The notes below the pieces were generated by a model. It had not been told where the DNA came from, ran no database searches, and saw only the letters and a list, made by a program, of their open reading frames with translations. A DNA stretch of 64,000 nt. It comes from Labia minor (lineage: Eukaryota > Arthropoda > Insecta > Dermaptera > Spongiphoridae). Positions 1 to 12,654 of the stretch are shown here, in pieces (within the stretch, counting starts at the first letter, position 1; every line of letters starts with the position of its first letter). Location: positions 32,257,398 through 32,321,397 of the forward strand of contig OY720347.1 of NCBI GenBank assembly GCA_963082975.1, read 5' to 3'. A program made the translations under genes and the position numbers.

Positions 1-1250
1 CTTTCATAGAAATATATTGTTTTTTTTTACCTTCAATAGTTCATTTTTTTATTTAGAAGAATTTGTTTGAAATTAGGAAGTAATTAAAAGAAGAAAAGAA
101 ACTTTTTTATATTGACTGATCTTTTTTTCATCTCTTAATTTCTTTTGAAATTATCCTAAATAAATTTTATAGAATGTTTGTAAATTGTATATTTATATTG
201 AACTTTGAATAAACGTAATATATATATGTAAGTGAATTAAAAGTACAATAATTCAATTTCTAAAATAATATATCTTTATTAGTATTTATATTTACAATAA
301 TTACAAAATTTAAAATCAATTCTTATACCTAAAATAATAGAATTGATTAATTGTAGATTCTTTGGTTGATGGTGAAACAATTTATACAATATATAATTTC
401 TATAACCTTAGAACATATTAGTATTGTTGCCAACCTAATGATCCAGAGCAACAATAAGAACAATCCAAGCCGCGCTAAATCCGTAATAACATATTTCAGA
501 TTTATATATATATAAATGAAAGGGACTATTAATATTAAAGATTTCTCATTTTCATCATAATTTTCGAATAATAAAAAATGATTAACTAATAAGTTATGGA
601 TGAATGAATTATTTACAAATAAAAAAACAATATATATGTTTTCATTTTTAAACATTATTATTAACGAATAATTATCTCAATGATGATTTCTTTAAAACTA
701 AAATTGCTATCTGATAATAATTATTCAGTAATTGATCAAAATTAGATGAATACGATAAAAGTATATATATTTATATATATACCTTAAATATTCGTTCATG
801 TATTTGTTAGAATCGTTATTTCTGGATTGAATTTTTTCAATATAGTATAAATACATCGTTTTCTAGATTCTTGATTCTTGGGAATACTATTTCGATAAGA
901 GTTTTGTCTTTGAAAACCTTATGTATTGCAATTTTTTTTTTTTAATTTCCAAATGAAAAAAGTGGATAGTTGACTATACAATTTTATCCGATTAGAATCT
1001 CTTCCCAAGATTTTCTCTTTCTTTTCTTTTGGTGACTGCACCTTGCTTTGGAGTGATTATCAAAGACTGGAGATGGATCTTCAGCCCTCACATGAAGCGA
1101 TGCTTTATCACCGTTGATTTCATTCAGGTGGAATCATTTTTTTTCTTTTTTAATTTGTTTAACTAAATAATTCAAAATCTTTCTCTTTCTTTTCCGATTT
1201 GAATTCTTGATATTTATTCCCAACACTTCCGTTTCTATAACCCAGGCTTC
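1..1250. other. AT-rich non-coding stretch
   Basis: Homopolymer T/A runs and short (TA)n tracts. The 102-codon minus-strand frame at 347-655 is low-complexity and hydrophobic, without splice logic or domain, so I do not call it. Nothing else seen. Confidence 0.6.
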
Positions 1251-1316
1251 GAGTTATTTATCTTATTAAAGAAAAGCGAGTATATAAACAGGCTGGCTGG
1301 ATGAGTCCACTGATAT

Positions 1317-1415
1317 TCAATGCCTTATCGTGTGCTCTTTATAGCTAAATATACCTTCCCATGTTTTTATAGAGTCTTCCAATGCTTTGATATAATCTTT
1401 AGCATCATCAAAATG
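1317..1415 (-). CDS. Possible terminal coding exon, unrecognised protein
   Basis: On the minus strand a splice-acceptor-like TTGCAG (1421-1416) is followed by 32 codons and a TGA. The peptide begins HFDDAKDYIKALEDSIKTWE and ends YKEHTIRH. It is compositionally normal (mixed charged, aromatic and hydrophobic residues), unlike the Phe/Lys/Asn-rich frames typical of this AT-rich DNA. A longer frame runs upstream to 1499, but through a poly-Lys stretch from the T-run at 1442-1456 that looks like intron. I do not recognise the family. It could be the last exon of a gene lying to the right on the minus strand, an old retroposed fragment, or chance. No upstream exon was found. Confidence 0.25.
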   Translation of the reverse strand, partial: HFDDAKDYIKALEDSIKTWEGIFSYKEHTIRH

Positions 1416-1544
1416 CTGCAAGCGATACTTAGTTTTTACTTGTTTTTTTTTTTTTTCAATCTGCCCTCCTCTCCCTCTCCCAATCTTCTCCCACTTCATA
1501 CTCTCACGTGGAAATCTCTAAAGCCGTAAACTACTGTTGGATTA

Positions 1545-1840
1545 GTCTGAAGGGAATTGATTCAACCTTTTGCTACTCCAATCTGGTAATTGGGCGAAGG
1601 TAAGGCACGACGTAAGCTGCTGTGTGCGGTGGCGTGATTACGCCTTGGATTTAAGCTTCTTTTGTCGTAATTGCTTGCACGTTTAGGCCCTGGCTAATTG
1701 TACGAAGACAGGCAGCAAAGTATACGACCTGCAGGTCGCTAACAAGCCTAAGCAAGCGATGCCGCGAGCAGCTCGGGTTATCGCGATCAGCTCAACGGAG
1801 TCTCGGTTCATTTGAACTGCCGATACTTTTTACTAAGCAC
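1545..1840. promoter_or_regulatory. GC-elevated conserved-looking island
   Basis: About 300 bp of balanced composition in AT-rich surroundings, rich in CG dinucleotides (for example around 1605-1640 and 1755-1800), with no long frame. It contains CCTGCAGG (1729-1736) and several GATTA/TAATTG-type homeodomain cores. I read it as a candidate enhancer only because it differs sharply from the flanks; no conservation data are available. Confidence 0.3.
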
Positions 1841-2464
1841 TTTGAGAAGATCGTTGTCTCGATAGATATTTGCATATATAAATTTTTTTAATAATAATTC
1901 TATTACTTGGTTGGAAAGGAAAAAAAAAGAGTTTTTATCTCTTCGTCGTTATAATTTTAATATTAACATAATAACGAGACACGAGTGTGAACATTGGACT
2001 ACCGATCATTATCATGAATTAAAATAAAAATGCCTCCGAATTAGATTATTATTCATAAACATTTCGCCTCTATAATAAGCAACCCTGATAATCATCCAAT
2101 TTAAAGGTTTCAGTGACCTTCATTTTCTTTTAAGCAATTTTCTTTGATTTACTTTGAATAAATTTAAAGAGAGATCATTTTTTTTTAAATATTTTTAGAT
2201 AAAAATGCGGATCTTGATTTTAAAGCCTCGACAATTATGATTATGAATTCTGGTTGAGAATTTTAAAGTTACCACCCATCATCATTTTATAGAATATTAT
2301 AATAAGAGAAGGATTTTCTAAATTTTATAAATTCCAAATTTCTTAATTGATCTATTATTTTTAGTAGATTTTCTGTAATCATTTCTAATTTAATCCAAAT
2401 TATTATTACTTCGATTCATTTTCCTAGTCTTTTGGATAATTCAGGAAATTAGTTGAATTACTCT

Positions 2465-2506
<42 letters not shown>

Positions 2507-4050
2507 ATTATCCTGTATTTTTTAATGATGTCCAGTTACAAAATTGTAAATGATTCTTTCTTTTCTAAAATTGATAACTACTTATCATTCAATTTTAATA
2601 ACAAGCGATTAAAATTATTATATTGGATTTTTTTTTTAATGTTGATGGTTTGTAATATTAATTAGCCCTACTTTGCATAAAATTTAGATTTCATTATTTT
2701 GTTTTACCTATCATATGTGAAAGTAATTGTAAACAAAGCTAGGCTTAATTTCATTAGCAATTTTATCACTTTTATTCATGGTTTATATTATATTCTCGTT
2801 CAACATGTTATAAACAACAAGATAAATAATTATTTAATAAATATGGATCATGAACTAATTTGATTAAATTTTAATGAACTATTGAAAAATAATGAAATAT
2901 CGATTATTTTAATTATGAAAATAATTACCTTAGAAAAAATAAAAATATTAATACTAATCGTCAGAGTTTAAAACTCTTCTTTTATAACATTTAAATACGA
3001 GAAGATCAATTGGAAAATATCAGATAACATAAGAGAAGGCAGGAGAGAGAGATTAATATTTCAATTGTTTTAAAAAATTTGAAAATCGGTAGAATAAAAA
3101 ACAACCTCTGGCTTTTTGACATCTTACGTCGTTTGCCGCCCAAGCAGGGTAAAGGTGTTATATGATCAGTACAACAGATCCTCTTAATCTTTATGGAAAA
3201 TGGGATTAGAAGCATTTTAAACTCAAAACTCAAATCGTATTACTAAACAATGTTACTTTATCTCTTTAACATTGCTAAAAGCAATTTTGTAAAATAATCT
3301 GAATTTTCCAATAAAATTTGAAAAATGGTCCCATAATTTTGAGGAAGAGACTTTATAAATAAATTCTTTAATATTTATATATATTTGAAATATCAATGAA
3401 AAATAAAAAGGGGAGCACAATGATATATTATTAATAAATATGAAAACTCATTAATATTGAATTTTCGTTCAGATGACATTTTATTATTTGAGAGAAATTA
3501 AAGATACATTTAAAAAAAATCAATTAGATTTAGTTTACTAATTACTAATTGTATGTTTATTTTGACAAAATATGTCTCCAAATAGTAGTAATTTAAATTA
3601 ATTTTAGAGAGTCGAATATATATAGAATAAAAAATATATACCTAGAATTTAATTTTCTAGTTAAAAAAAAAAAAATTTAATGTTTGTTTTTTGTTTTTGT
3701 TTTGTTTCAGGATACAGCATCGGTGAGCGTTCTCCACCTTATTTTTTTCTACGACTTCCCCTCCCCCTGCAGCTCTCCACTCTCTACTTTCAAACGCTGA
3801 AACAAATTAGCTTTAACTTTTCTACTTAAGCAGCCAGTGTATTATTTATAGAGCTAAATAATAGATAGCCATTCTTGACGGAAATTGAAATTCGAACGTC
3901 ACGTAACGATTCGATAATTGGTGATTGAACTGATAACCAGATTTTTAATTTAAATTTTACGATTTATTGTATTAACAAGAAAATTAATTTACTTTGCGTT
4001 ATCAATACGTTGGTTTGTTTGTTTTTTAATTTCTTTATGTCAAAATTTAG
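1841..4050. other. AT-rich stretch with a microsatellite and a SINE-tail fragment
   Basis: Holds a (TA)n microsatellite at 2469-2504 and a SINE-tail fragment (listed separately, 3133-3200). A pyrimidine-rich patch lies at 3705-3800. Otherwise only A/T-rich filler. Confidence 0.55.
3133..3200 (-). repeat. SINE 3'-tail fragment, copy 1
   Basis: On the minus strand it reads TTGTACTGATCATATAACAC, then a CCTTTACCC...CTT block and a purine-rich GGCGGCAAACG end. The same block occurs at 25880-25945 (-) behind a tRNA-like head and at 33062-33112 (+). The three copies match in order and spacing with scattered substitutions, so this is a dispersed repeat and not a gene. Confidence 0.6.
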
Positions 4051-4340
4051 TAGTAATTTAGGGCGTCTCTGGTAAACTATGTCTATAAATTATCCGGGAT
4101 TGGTATTAAAGCCGTGTCTTCGTGACCCGCCCATTCTGCTTGGGGTCTTTCACTCGGATTTACCCCGTCATTAAACTCCTCGAAAATAAATAGTAATCCT
4201 GTAATATTTAGAAAATAATGTTAATATAATCATTAACTGATATTCATTTGTCCTTCTTGCATGGTCTCTTGACTCTTCGGCTCTCGACGCTGCCATCAAC
4301 ATTGTCATCCAAATTTCAACCAATCCAGGGAGTGAGTATT
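4050..4340. promoter_or_regulatory. GC-elevated island
   Basis: Balanced-composition block with GTGACCCGCCCATT near 4120-4135 and TTTACCCCGTCATTAAA near 4158-4175, surrounded by AT-rich DNA. No frame of note. Candidate non-coding regulatory sequence. Confidence 0.25.
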
Positions 4341-4927
4341 AAAATCATCTTTTTATTCATATCCTCCTAAAAACCATAAAATATTTAAATACCCAATTAG
4401 AATAACACAAATTAGGCAATTAAAATTTTTGTTTTTAAAGATGACTATCTATTAATAAACGTTGCTAACAGGTTATTAATATGACAAAAAAATATATATA
4501 TATTCAGAAAACTACACATATACATTTTTTTTCCAGGTTGATATTATAATTGTTTTCCGTTACTTTAGCTAATATAGCTAATAAAATATAATTGCCTATT
4601 TGTAGCTTTGTATTTTCATTCTAATAAAAACTACTAAGTGTAAAGAAAGAATGCGCTTATCTATTATCTACAATAACAGCACTAGAAAGCGACTCGTTTT
4701 CTGAACTTAATTACAAGCCGCTGTATCTTCTACTCCACTTTTATCGTTTTTATTACTAGAAAGATTTACTTCTTTTAATCTACAAAGTAAATGTTTGTTA
4801 CATCATTCTCTAAGAATATTTATTCATTAATACTATTTCTTCATTTTTTTTTTAAATAAAATGTATTATATTAGTAAAACTAGTTATGTCAATAGAATAA
4901 CAATTTGGATATAATAATATTAATAAA

Positions 4928-4965
<38 letters not shown>

Positions 4966-5093
4966 GTTTTTAGTATTAACAATACAAAAGAGATGAAAAA
5001 AGCTGAAAAACTACGCCAATAGTCTACTCTCTACTGTCTATATCACTGACCGAATGAAAATATTTCAGGACATGAACGTTTTAATAAAATAAG
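4341..5093. other. AT-rich stretch with AAT microsatellite
   Basis: Contains a short (TAA/AAT)n tract at about 4916-4960. Nothing else supportable. Confidence 0.55.
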
Positions 5094-5676
5094 CTGGAGT
5101 GTCTCCACTCGACTATCTCACAATTTGAATTGGACTAAATAACATATATTATATTTAAATTAAATTTAATTAATTAAATTATAAATTAAAATTAATAAAT
5201 AATGTTTATTAAACCAGCTCGTGTTTGGCTCTTTGTTGATGACACCACTTTACGAGCTGTCACATGATTTGCAGTGTTAAAAAATTAATTCCGGTACTTT
5301 CAGCGATTCAATCGAGCTGAAATTCTATATATAGCAATTTTATACAATTTTTAATCGTGTGAAAAACTATCAAACATATATCTTTATTTTTATTGTCACT
5401 TTAGAAAAAACAAAATCAAAACGTGGTAGGTAATGACTTCCGGTTGAGCTACATTTCTCAAAAGTTGATAAAAAACTACGAATTTTGAATAATGCCCGTA
5501 TACCTAATTTCATTATTCTAGCTCAAACCGTTTTTGCGTAATCTTGTCCGCATACATACATACATATATATACACACACACACACACATTTTTCTCAACC
5601 TTAGTGAAAATGACTCAGGGGACTTCAAAACGTATAAAAACATCATAATCTCGGTATCGAAAATTTTCGAGATAGT
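5094..5676 (-). mobile_element. HINE-like element, family A copy A1
   Basis: Read on the minus strand, the right edge (ATAGTAAAAAC region near 5676) is the 5' end and the left edge is the 3' end. The 3' end has the 14-base stem-loop sequence GAGTGGAGACACTC followed by CAGCTTATTTT. The second subterminal repeat has one change here (GTGAGATAGT for GCGAGATAGT). The centre is a CA/TACA microsatellite (about 5555-5590), flanked by a block containing AAACGGTTTGAGCTAGAAT. The 5' hairpin is mostly lost. Frames at 5518-5764 lie inside the element and are not genes. Confidence 0.8.
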
Positions 5677-6480
5677 AAAAACAGCATTTAATAGATGCAG
5701 AAGATTTTTGAAAATACTCAAAATAAAAATCTGTTTTTTTTTCGAAAAATTTTTACTAAAGTGAGCTTACATATTCATATATTATGTTCTGAAATCATTT
5801 TTTGGAATTGAAAATCAAATAATATACTAAAGAATGCGTGTGAATTAAAATATTATTATTTTGCTTAATAAAAATAGAAAAATGGTTATTCTTAATAGAA
5901 AAATTTCACTGGAAAATTCTATTAAAACAATAAACTTGTAAAGTGATTTGAAATTTTTATATACGAAAAGAAGTAGAAAAAAACTTATTTAAAGATAAGA
6001 AAAGGAAAGTATATTTTCACAAATTTTGAATTTAAATTTATAGATTCTCGACGGTATTTCTTATGATGAATGATATAGATTATGTTTTTGAAATAAAATT
6101 TCTATAAATTATCTTATTTCACAAGAATTTATACCATCTCTTAAATGTATTTAACTAATTTGTGATGGCATAAATACAATTATAACTGGTAACTCATCTT
6201 TGCAAAACATGATTTAATCTTTACGAATAATCTAAAATGAAGAAATTAATGTCATATTATAATTGATAAAAGAATGAAATCGGAATCTAATAAAATTTAC
6301 TTATTTTAATATAATACATATAATTTGAAAGATGTATAATATATTAGTATCAGCAAGTTCTATTTTATCAAATTACTTTTCTAAAATATTTTATAAAATT
6401 TGTTTCTTTATTTTTTATTTTGATAATGTTTTGGATAATACTTAACCATACACCTATAATTAATTTAAATAATAAAATAA
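5677..6480. other. AT-rich non-coding stretch
   Basis: Only A/T-rich filler; no repeat, frame or motif cluster that I can support. Confidence 0.55.
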
Positions 6481-6544
6481 TTGATGTTAATTATAATTGA
6501 AGCATCTTCTTGTTTATACTACCAACATTCACGATCACTATTAC

Positions 6545-6870
6545 GTGCATACAATTATGCTTTACAGATTTAAATCAATCAAGCGAAGGCTTCCGCCCAT
6601 TAACCCGTTCATTGTTTTCAATGAAATGCGTGATCGGGATTTTTCTCAACTATGCAACCATCTTCTGGCATTCGAGGGCTGGGGAGGGCATTCCTTTTTC
6701 AATAATCGTATTAATTCCAGGACCCGATCAGACCATCTCTCCCCAGACAAAAGCCCTTTCGTAAGACAATAGCTCCAAGCTCTCCCTCTCTCTCTCTATG
6801 ATGATCTCAATTCAGGAACAATGGATCGGCTAATCTAATCATCTCGACACGTTCAATACAATATAGATTA
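6545..6870. promoter_or_regulatory. GC-elevated island
   Basis: Balanced composition with a short CT repeat at 6781-6797. The two overlapping plus frames (6497-6772 and 6510-6764) are in different registers, and neither resembles a known domain, so I favour non-coding regulatory sequence over an exon. A GCTGGGGAGGGC segment lies near 6680-6690. Confidence 0.25.
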
Positions 6871-7259
6871 CCGCTCCAAGCATATACATTGCATTCATCG
6901 TTTGCATATCATTTACTAATATATTCACTCGAATGAAAAATAGCTCCAATAATATATACATGAACTTCTCAAAATATCGAAGTTCATAACCATGAAATGC
7001 GATTCGAATTGATTATTCTACGTTGCAGTATAAATCATTTTTCATCGATTCTCTTTTAAATAACTATCATTAATGATCTTTTGACAATCATTTTTAAAGA
7101 TATCAATCAATCAATATCCGAATTACGCACATTAGACATTAAAAACAGTATTTGAAAGGACAATCCTTATTTTTATATACACTTATACAACATTCATTAT
7201 AGGCACATATACCTACATAAATATATTAACTATTCAACGTTTGTGAGTGTTTAAAAAAA
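6871..7259. other. AT-rich non-coding stretch
   Basis: Scattered GATTA/TAAT cores and AT-rich filler. No structure beyond that. Confidence 0.5.
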
Positions 7260-7791
7260 TTGGATGTGGCTATTTATACATACAGTATGTATAAGAAATT
7301 AGCTATTAATGCATACATATTTTAAACTACAGTTTATACAATTCAAATAGATACCAATGACAATTTGTTTTTAATAAGAATATAAATAATATTGATATAA
7401 TTAATAAAAATAATAGTAAACATTGATTTAATAGAAATTAAAATAAAAATAAAATGTATCACTATTCAATATTTCAATTCATTTATTTCTCTTTGCTTCA
7501 TTATTCAACTGAATATATAATTATAGGTTTATTAATAAAATTCTCTTTAATAACTCTTATATGAATAATATTTATTAGTATAATAGAATAGTTGATATAA
7601 TTAATAAAAATAATAGTAAACATTGACTTTATAGATTTCAAATAAAATAAAATGTAATATAATATTATTATAAACTTTTTGGTTAGTTAGTACGTTAAAC
7701 GAAACAACAAATAGCTAAATTCTTATACATACGGTATGTATCAATATCCAATTGCGTATACATACTGTATGTATTTATAGCCACATCCAAA
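7260..7791. mobile_element. Short TIR transposon (MITE) of unknown superfamily
   Basis: Terminal inverted repeats of about 34 bp with two mismatches begin TTGGATGTGGCTAT at both ends. Each contains the near-palindrome ATACATACAGTATGTAT. The right arm carries this palindrome twice (about 7724-7741 and 7759-7775), so it has a tandem duplication the left arm lacks. Inside, a block of about 65 bp starting GATATAATTAATAAAAATAA is present twice (about 7394 and 7592). No coding capacity. Flanks are A/T homopolymers, so the target duplication cannot be read and the superfamily is unassigned. Confidence 0.7.
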
Positions 7792-8496
7792 AAATTTTTA
7801 GGTTATCGATTGAAAAATTCAAATTTTTTTATTTAAAAAAAATTCACAAGGTTATTTAAGTCAAAAAATACTTTTTTACAGTTAAAACTAAAATAGTACT
7901 TAAAATTACGTGAGATGTTTTTGTTAAAGTTTTATGTCTATTTTATACTTTTGAGATTTTAGTTGAAAGTATTATTTCTATTTTTATTTTTATTATTTTT
8001 TGAATAAAAATATAAGATTTACTTCAGACGGTTGTGACTTTCAAAAAGAAATCAAGATCTATATCTTAGAATGATAAATAAAATTCTCTTTTTGGAGTCA
8101 AAAAAATAAAACAGGTCCAAAAATGTAATGTCCTGCAAAATAACCTGTTTTAAAAAAAAATCTAAAATCTTTTATTGGAATATTTAATGAAATATCATTT
8201 TTGATCGTATTTTGCACAATTTTACTCTCTATTAAATGATAAACAAGTTTTAAATAATATCGTCCATGAAAAAAGTCCCGTGCATTGTTTTCATCAAAAT
8301 TTCCAGAACTCGCTGGGTGCTTAAATCCTTCATAAATTTTTTGGTAAGTTTCTATAGTCTTTTTATCATTATTTTAGTAAAAAAGCATGATATAACCTAT
8401 GCTATCTTCAGATATTTGACTCTTTTGCAAATTAATAAAACTTTTATTTACTTTATTTGGATAATAAATTAAAAAAACCATCTTTTCTCAAAAAAT
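7792..8496. other. AT-rich stretch
   Basis: A 68-codon plus frame at 8266-8472 begins with a less AT-biased patch and meets a GTAAGT at 8344-8349, but it has no recognisable domain and turns hydrophobic. I leave it uncalled. Confidence 0.45.
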
Positions 8497-8992
8497 CTGG
8501 AGTGTCTCCACTCGACTATCTCGCAAATTTGAATTGGATTAATTAACATATATTATATTTAAATTAAATTTTATTAATTATAAATTATAAATTAAAATTA
8601 ATAAATAATATTCATTAAACCAGTGCATGTTTGGCTCTGTTGATGGCACTAGGTCACGTGTTAAATAATTAATTCCTGTACTTTCAGTGATTCAATCAAG
8701 CTGAAATTCTATATATAGCAGTTTTATACAATTTTTAATCATGTGAAAAACTATCAAACATATATCTTTATTTTTACGGTCACTCTAGAGGAAAACACCG
8801 AATTTTGAATAATGCCCGTATACCAAATTTCATTATTCTAGCTCAAACCGTTTTTGCGTAATCTTGTCTATATACATTCACACACAGACATTTTTCTCAA
8901 CCTTAGTGAAAATGATTCAGAAACCTTCAATACGTTTTGAAATCTCGACATCGAAAATTTCCGTGACCACAAAACTATCTATGGCGAGATAT
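8497..8992 (-). mobile_element. HINE-like element, family A copy A2
   Basis: Element orientation is minus. The left edge carries the 3' stem-loop (CTGGAGTGTCTCCACTCG on the plus strand) joined to ACTATCTCGCAAATTTGAAT. The right edge has ACTATCTATGGCGAGAT, a damaged form of the 5' hairpin. The central microsatellite is reduced to CACACACAGACA (about 8879-8890). The body aligns with A1, A3 and A4 throughout, including the block TATCAAACATATATCTTTAT. Shorter than the 643-bp A3, by internal deletions. Confidence 0.82.
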
Positions 8993-9672
8993 TACAAATA
9001 TAAGCTGAAATGTCACCTATTAAACATATGTTCTTTTTAGACTACTATTATAATAAAAAATATAATGGCCCATATTAATTAAAATAAATAATATTTGAAT
9101 TTGTTTACTTATATTTTATAATTAATGTAAAACTTGTAAATGCTAAAATGTGGTGAAAACTACTATTCTATCTTTCATTAACAGATATAATATGCAGAGC
9201 TAAACTAGTTATATTCTTTTTATACATAACACCAGCTATTGGATGTATAAAATTTGATAACTAATTATTTGTGAAACTACATAGTAGTTTTGATTTTGCC
9301 TTGGGTATTTTAATATAATATTATTAAATGAAAATGCTATCTCATATATTAAATTAATTAAATGTTTTGAGTATAACGATTTTTCAACAAGTCTTGACTA
9401 GATAATGGTTAAACAATTTTAATTTTCCTATCAATGAAATTACTCTAAATAATATCTCTACTCATCAACTAATTAAAATTTACCCCCAAACCCTTGTTAA
9501 AATGTATTTTATGATAATTATTATTCATTAAAACTGACATTATATTTTAATTTAATTTAAATATTTAACAGTATTCATTGTGAAAATGAAGCATTTTATA
9601 ATATTGTGGAATTGATTTTAAAGAGGGTACGATGTCCCACCACCACATTTTCCATTATTTTTCTCTCTTTGA

Positions 9673-9722
<50 letters not shown>

Positions 9723-10734
9723 TATATTTTCAATGATGAATAATGAATGAATCTTTTCTGATAATTCGAGGGCATTAAAATTGGAATTGGAACAAACCCC
9801 TGAGGGAGAATACACACCAACTGACCCATCCAAAAGAAAACCTCAACTGTTTTCGGATATTCAGTTATTTCTATTTTTCTATACCGTATTATTGTTTATT
9901 TGGTAAAATAATTTATTTTTAAATTACAATATTATTATATTTTTTTTTATAAAAATGTTTTCATATATTTGAATATTTGAATATATTATTATTTAAAAAA
10001 AAAAAAAATTGTACAGTTGAGGAGCTATTTCTATGGTAAATAAATATATAATAAAAAATCAATATTTGAAGAGCAATTTAATATGTTTAATGTTAATTTA
10101 ATGTTACACGCGGAGAGAAATACCACCACTTAAATCTGAGAAAATAAATAACATAGGTTTAACGTTATTTAATTAAATAGAATAAGTTTACACAGATAAT
10201 TTTATGTTAAATTATAGTAATTAAAATGAATTTCTAGGTATTCGATATTCATTATAAAAAAAACTAATCTATTTATTAAACAATCTACGTGTATCTAAAA
10301 TTATCTATATGTAATTTCTGATTTATATTTATGTAAAAATTACGTATTAGAGGGGTTTATATTGAACAATTGATCTGTTAGACGAACTCATTATTTATTA
10401 TTTTTTAAAAATTTTTTAATTAAAATAATTAATTGACAAAAAAATGTGTACTTATTATAAATATTTTGTTTCATTTTAATCAGATTCATTTTTCATACAA
10501 AAATATTTTTGATTTTATTGTCGTCCAGTAAAAAGTATTTTTATTTATTTAACCCTTAAATTTCAACTTCTTTTGAAAATTTCTTATCGTGATCTATAAA
10601 TTATTTTTAATTTATTTAAATGAAATAATGATTTGTCTTTATTTTCTAAATTAAGATAACTGTAGAGCCTTATAATATCTTATACTAGAATCTTTCAAAT
10701 TATTCTTTACTAAAAAGATAAAAAACATAATATG

Positions 10735-10778
<44 letters not shown>

Positions 10779-11079
10779 TCTATTATAATATAGGAATGTG
10801 TCTTACATATCTTCTGATATAGAGATGATATTTCTTTTTTATTTATTCCCTCTCATACTTTAGTTTTGTTTCATTATCATTTTATTAATAACGATTATTG
10901 AAAATTATTTTAACTCAGCACTTCCCCCTCACTGGGCTATTATTTCAAAAGTTGATCATATTAAAAAAAAATGATTTAAGATTCCAGAAAGCGTGATTTA
11001 TTTGACCAGTCATGATGACTTAGGAAAAGAAATCAGAAACAATTTTCAATTTTTCAACGCTTCATTAAATTCTCGATCA
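8993..11079. other. AT-rich stretch with two TA microsatellites
   Basis: (TA)n tracts lie at about 9678-9719 and 10742-10776. The frame at 9618-9833 (-) runs through the first microsatellite and is spurious. No other supportable feature. Confidence 0.55.
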
Positions 11080-11126
11080 TTAATCGGGTGTTGGAATGAT
11101 TAAATATATCAATAATCCAGACTGAT

Positions 11127-11420
11127 TCGAAATCGTGCAAGTGTCTCGAGTGGGAGGAACGATGACGAGGGGAAAAGTGGGGGCGTCGAAGGAGGTGAAC
11201 TGCATGCCCCTGGAAGCCGTCTGCAGTAAATCAGAGTGCGTGGTCGAGGAGGCCTGTCCCACGGGCTGTAGCCGACGGGGGGCGTCCCCCCTGGACCCCC
11301 CTTGGTCCCCCAAGGGACCCCCTAGGGTCCCCCGCGGCCTCCATGGCGCCCACTCGGCGCATACCGAGCGCACGCGGGCCGCATTCCGGCGTCCCCCGCA
11401 ACCCCTCCTTTCTACACATT
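11127..11420. other. Strongly GC-rich, CpG-rich island with tandem hairpins
   Basis: The most GC-rich block of the window. It contains consecutive perfect stem-loops: CCTTGGTCCCCCAAGG (11300-11315), GGGACCCCCTAGGGTCCC (11314-11331) and a GGGGG/CCCCC pair near 11277-11290. Open frames exist on both strands (11135-11431 +, 11080-11373 -, 11231-11419 -). That is expected because GC-rich DNA lacks stop codons, and none has a domain I recognise. It could be a CpG-rich promoter, a first exon with untranslated leader, or an inserted GC-rich repeat. The sharp edges and base composition unlike all neighbours are the main evidence. Confidence 0.45.
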
Positions 11421-12600
11421 CAAGCGAATAATAACTCCAACAGGCAGATCACACAAATATTCTCATATCCACGACTCAATTGTAGACAGGAATTTCCCCC
11501 ACTACACAACCCTTCGAAGGAGATGTTGGGCAAATAAAATATTCTAAATTACTTTTTTTGATTATATTAATATTATTTATTGTTGTCGCAAATTATATTA
11601 AATTATAAATAAATATATTCTAGTATGCATACTTTTCTCAATTTATTGCTTTATTATTAAATTTTTTTATTTTTATTTTTGTTTAATAGCAAAAAATTTT
11701 TTAGAATTTGTTTCTACCATCTGCTAATTATTTATATATATTAATAATTAATATTAATATCTAATATATAATAACAATTTAAAACAAAATTGAAAATATT
11801 TTTTTAATATTATTATACTAGAATGTATACATGCACCTATGTAATACCATATATAAATCATTTCACCTTGAACATTTTAAAATAATAAACAAATTCATAA
11901 AATTAATAATTATTAAACATTTATCAATTCAAATACAACTTATTTATTTATTATTTATTATATAATTATATTTTATTGATATTTTCATGTTATTCATATT
12001 AATGATTAGTAATTGATTTGATTCATGTCAAAATTGTTGAATTTTTGAAAACTGTTTTGATCTTCATTCGGATGCTTTTGCTCTTTCTGTTATCTTAATT
12101 ATTTCATAATGGCATTTGGGCGCAAACATTCTTTTGTGATGATCTGGTATTTTAATTTCCTGGACCCTTTCGGTTTGAATATGATATATTTATGTTTGAT
12201 TGAGTTGGAATGCCATTAATTTTATTTGTTTTAGCATAAATTAAATATTAATTAGGTATATAAAACTACAAGAATGCTGGCTCATTTGAATATTCGGAAT
12301 ACTGTCAAAGAGGGTGGAAATAAATTTTAAAAATATTTTACTAAGAATTTGTTGTTGTTTAGAGACACAGAGAAAGAGAGAGAAAGAGAAAAAAGTAACA
12401 TTTCTTTTGTGATTTTTTAAAGAAATCCTAAAAAAACAAGCTAATTTTTACTCTTCCACGAAACTATAAAATAATGATCTTGTCATATGAAACAAATATA
12501 TTTTTATTACATTAAATTGTATCTAAAAATGTAGGAGATTATTATGTTTTAAAAAAATATTTATTTATTTATTTGTTATTTTTTTCAAGAAATTATTTAG
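11421..12600. other. AT-rich stretch
   Basis: A (GA)n-like purine tract lies at about 12361-12392. Otherwise TTTA/ATTT filler with nothing supportable. Confidence 0.5.
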
Positions 12601-12654
12601 AGTAAACCGAAACTGGCCGACAAAAAGAATGATTTGAAAATTCTCTAAAGCACC

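Noticed and set aside
347..655. 102-codon minus frame
   Set aside because: Phe/Ile/Tyr/Asn-rich, no domain, as expected by chance in AT-rich DNA.
5518..5764. Frames on both strands
   Set aside because: Lie inside family A element A1 and cross its CA microsatellite.
8266..8349. Possible short exon ending at GTAAGT
   Set aside because: No acceptor, no domain and AT-biased codons.
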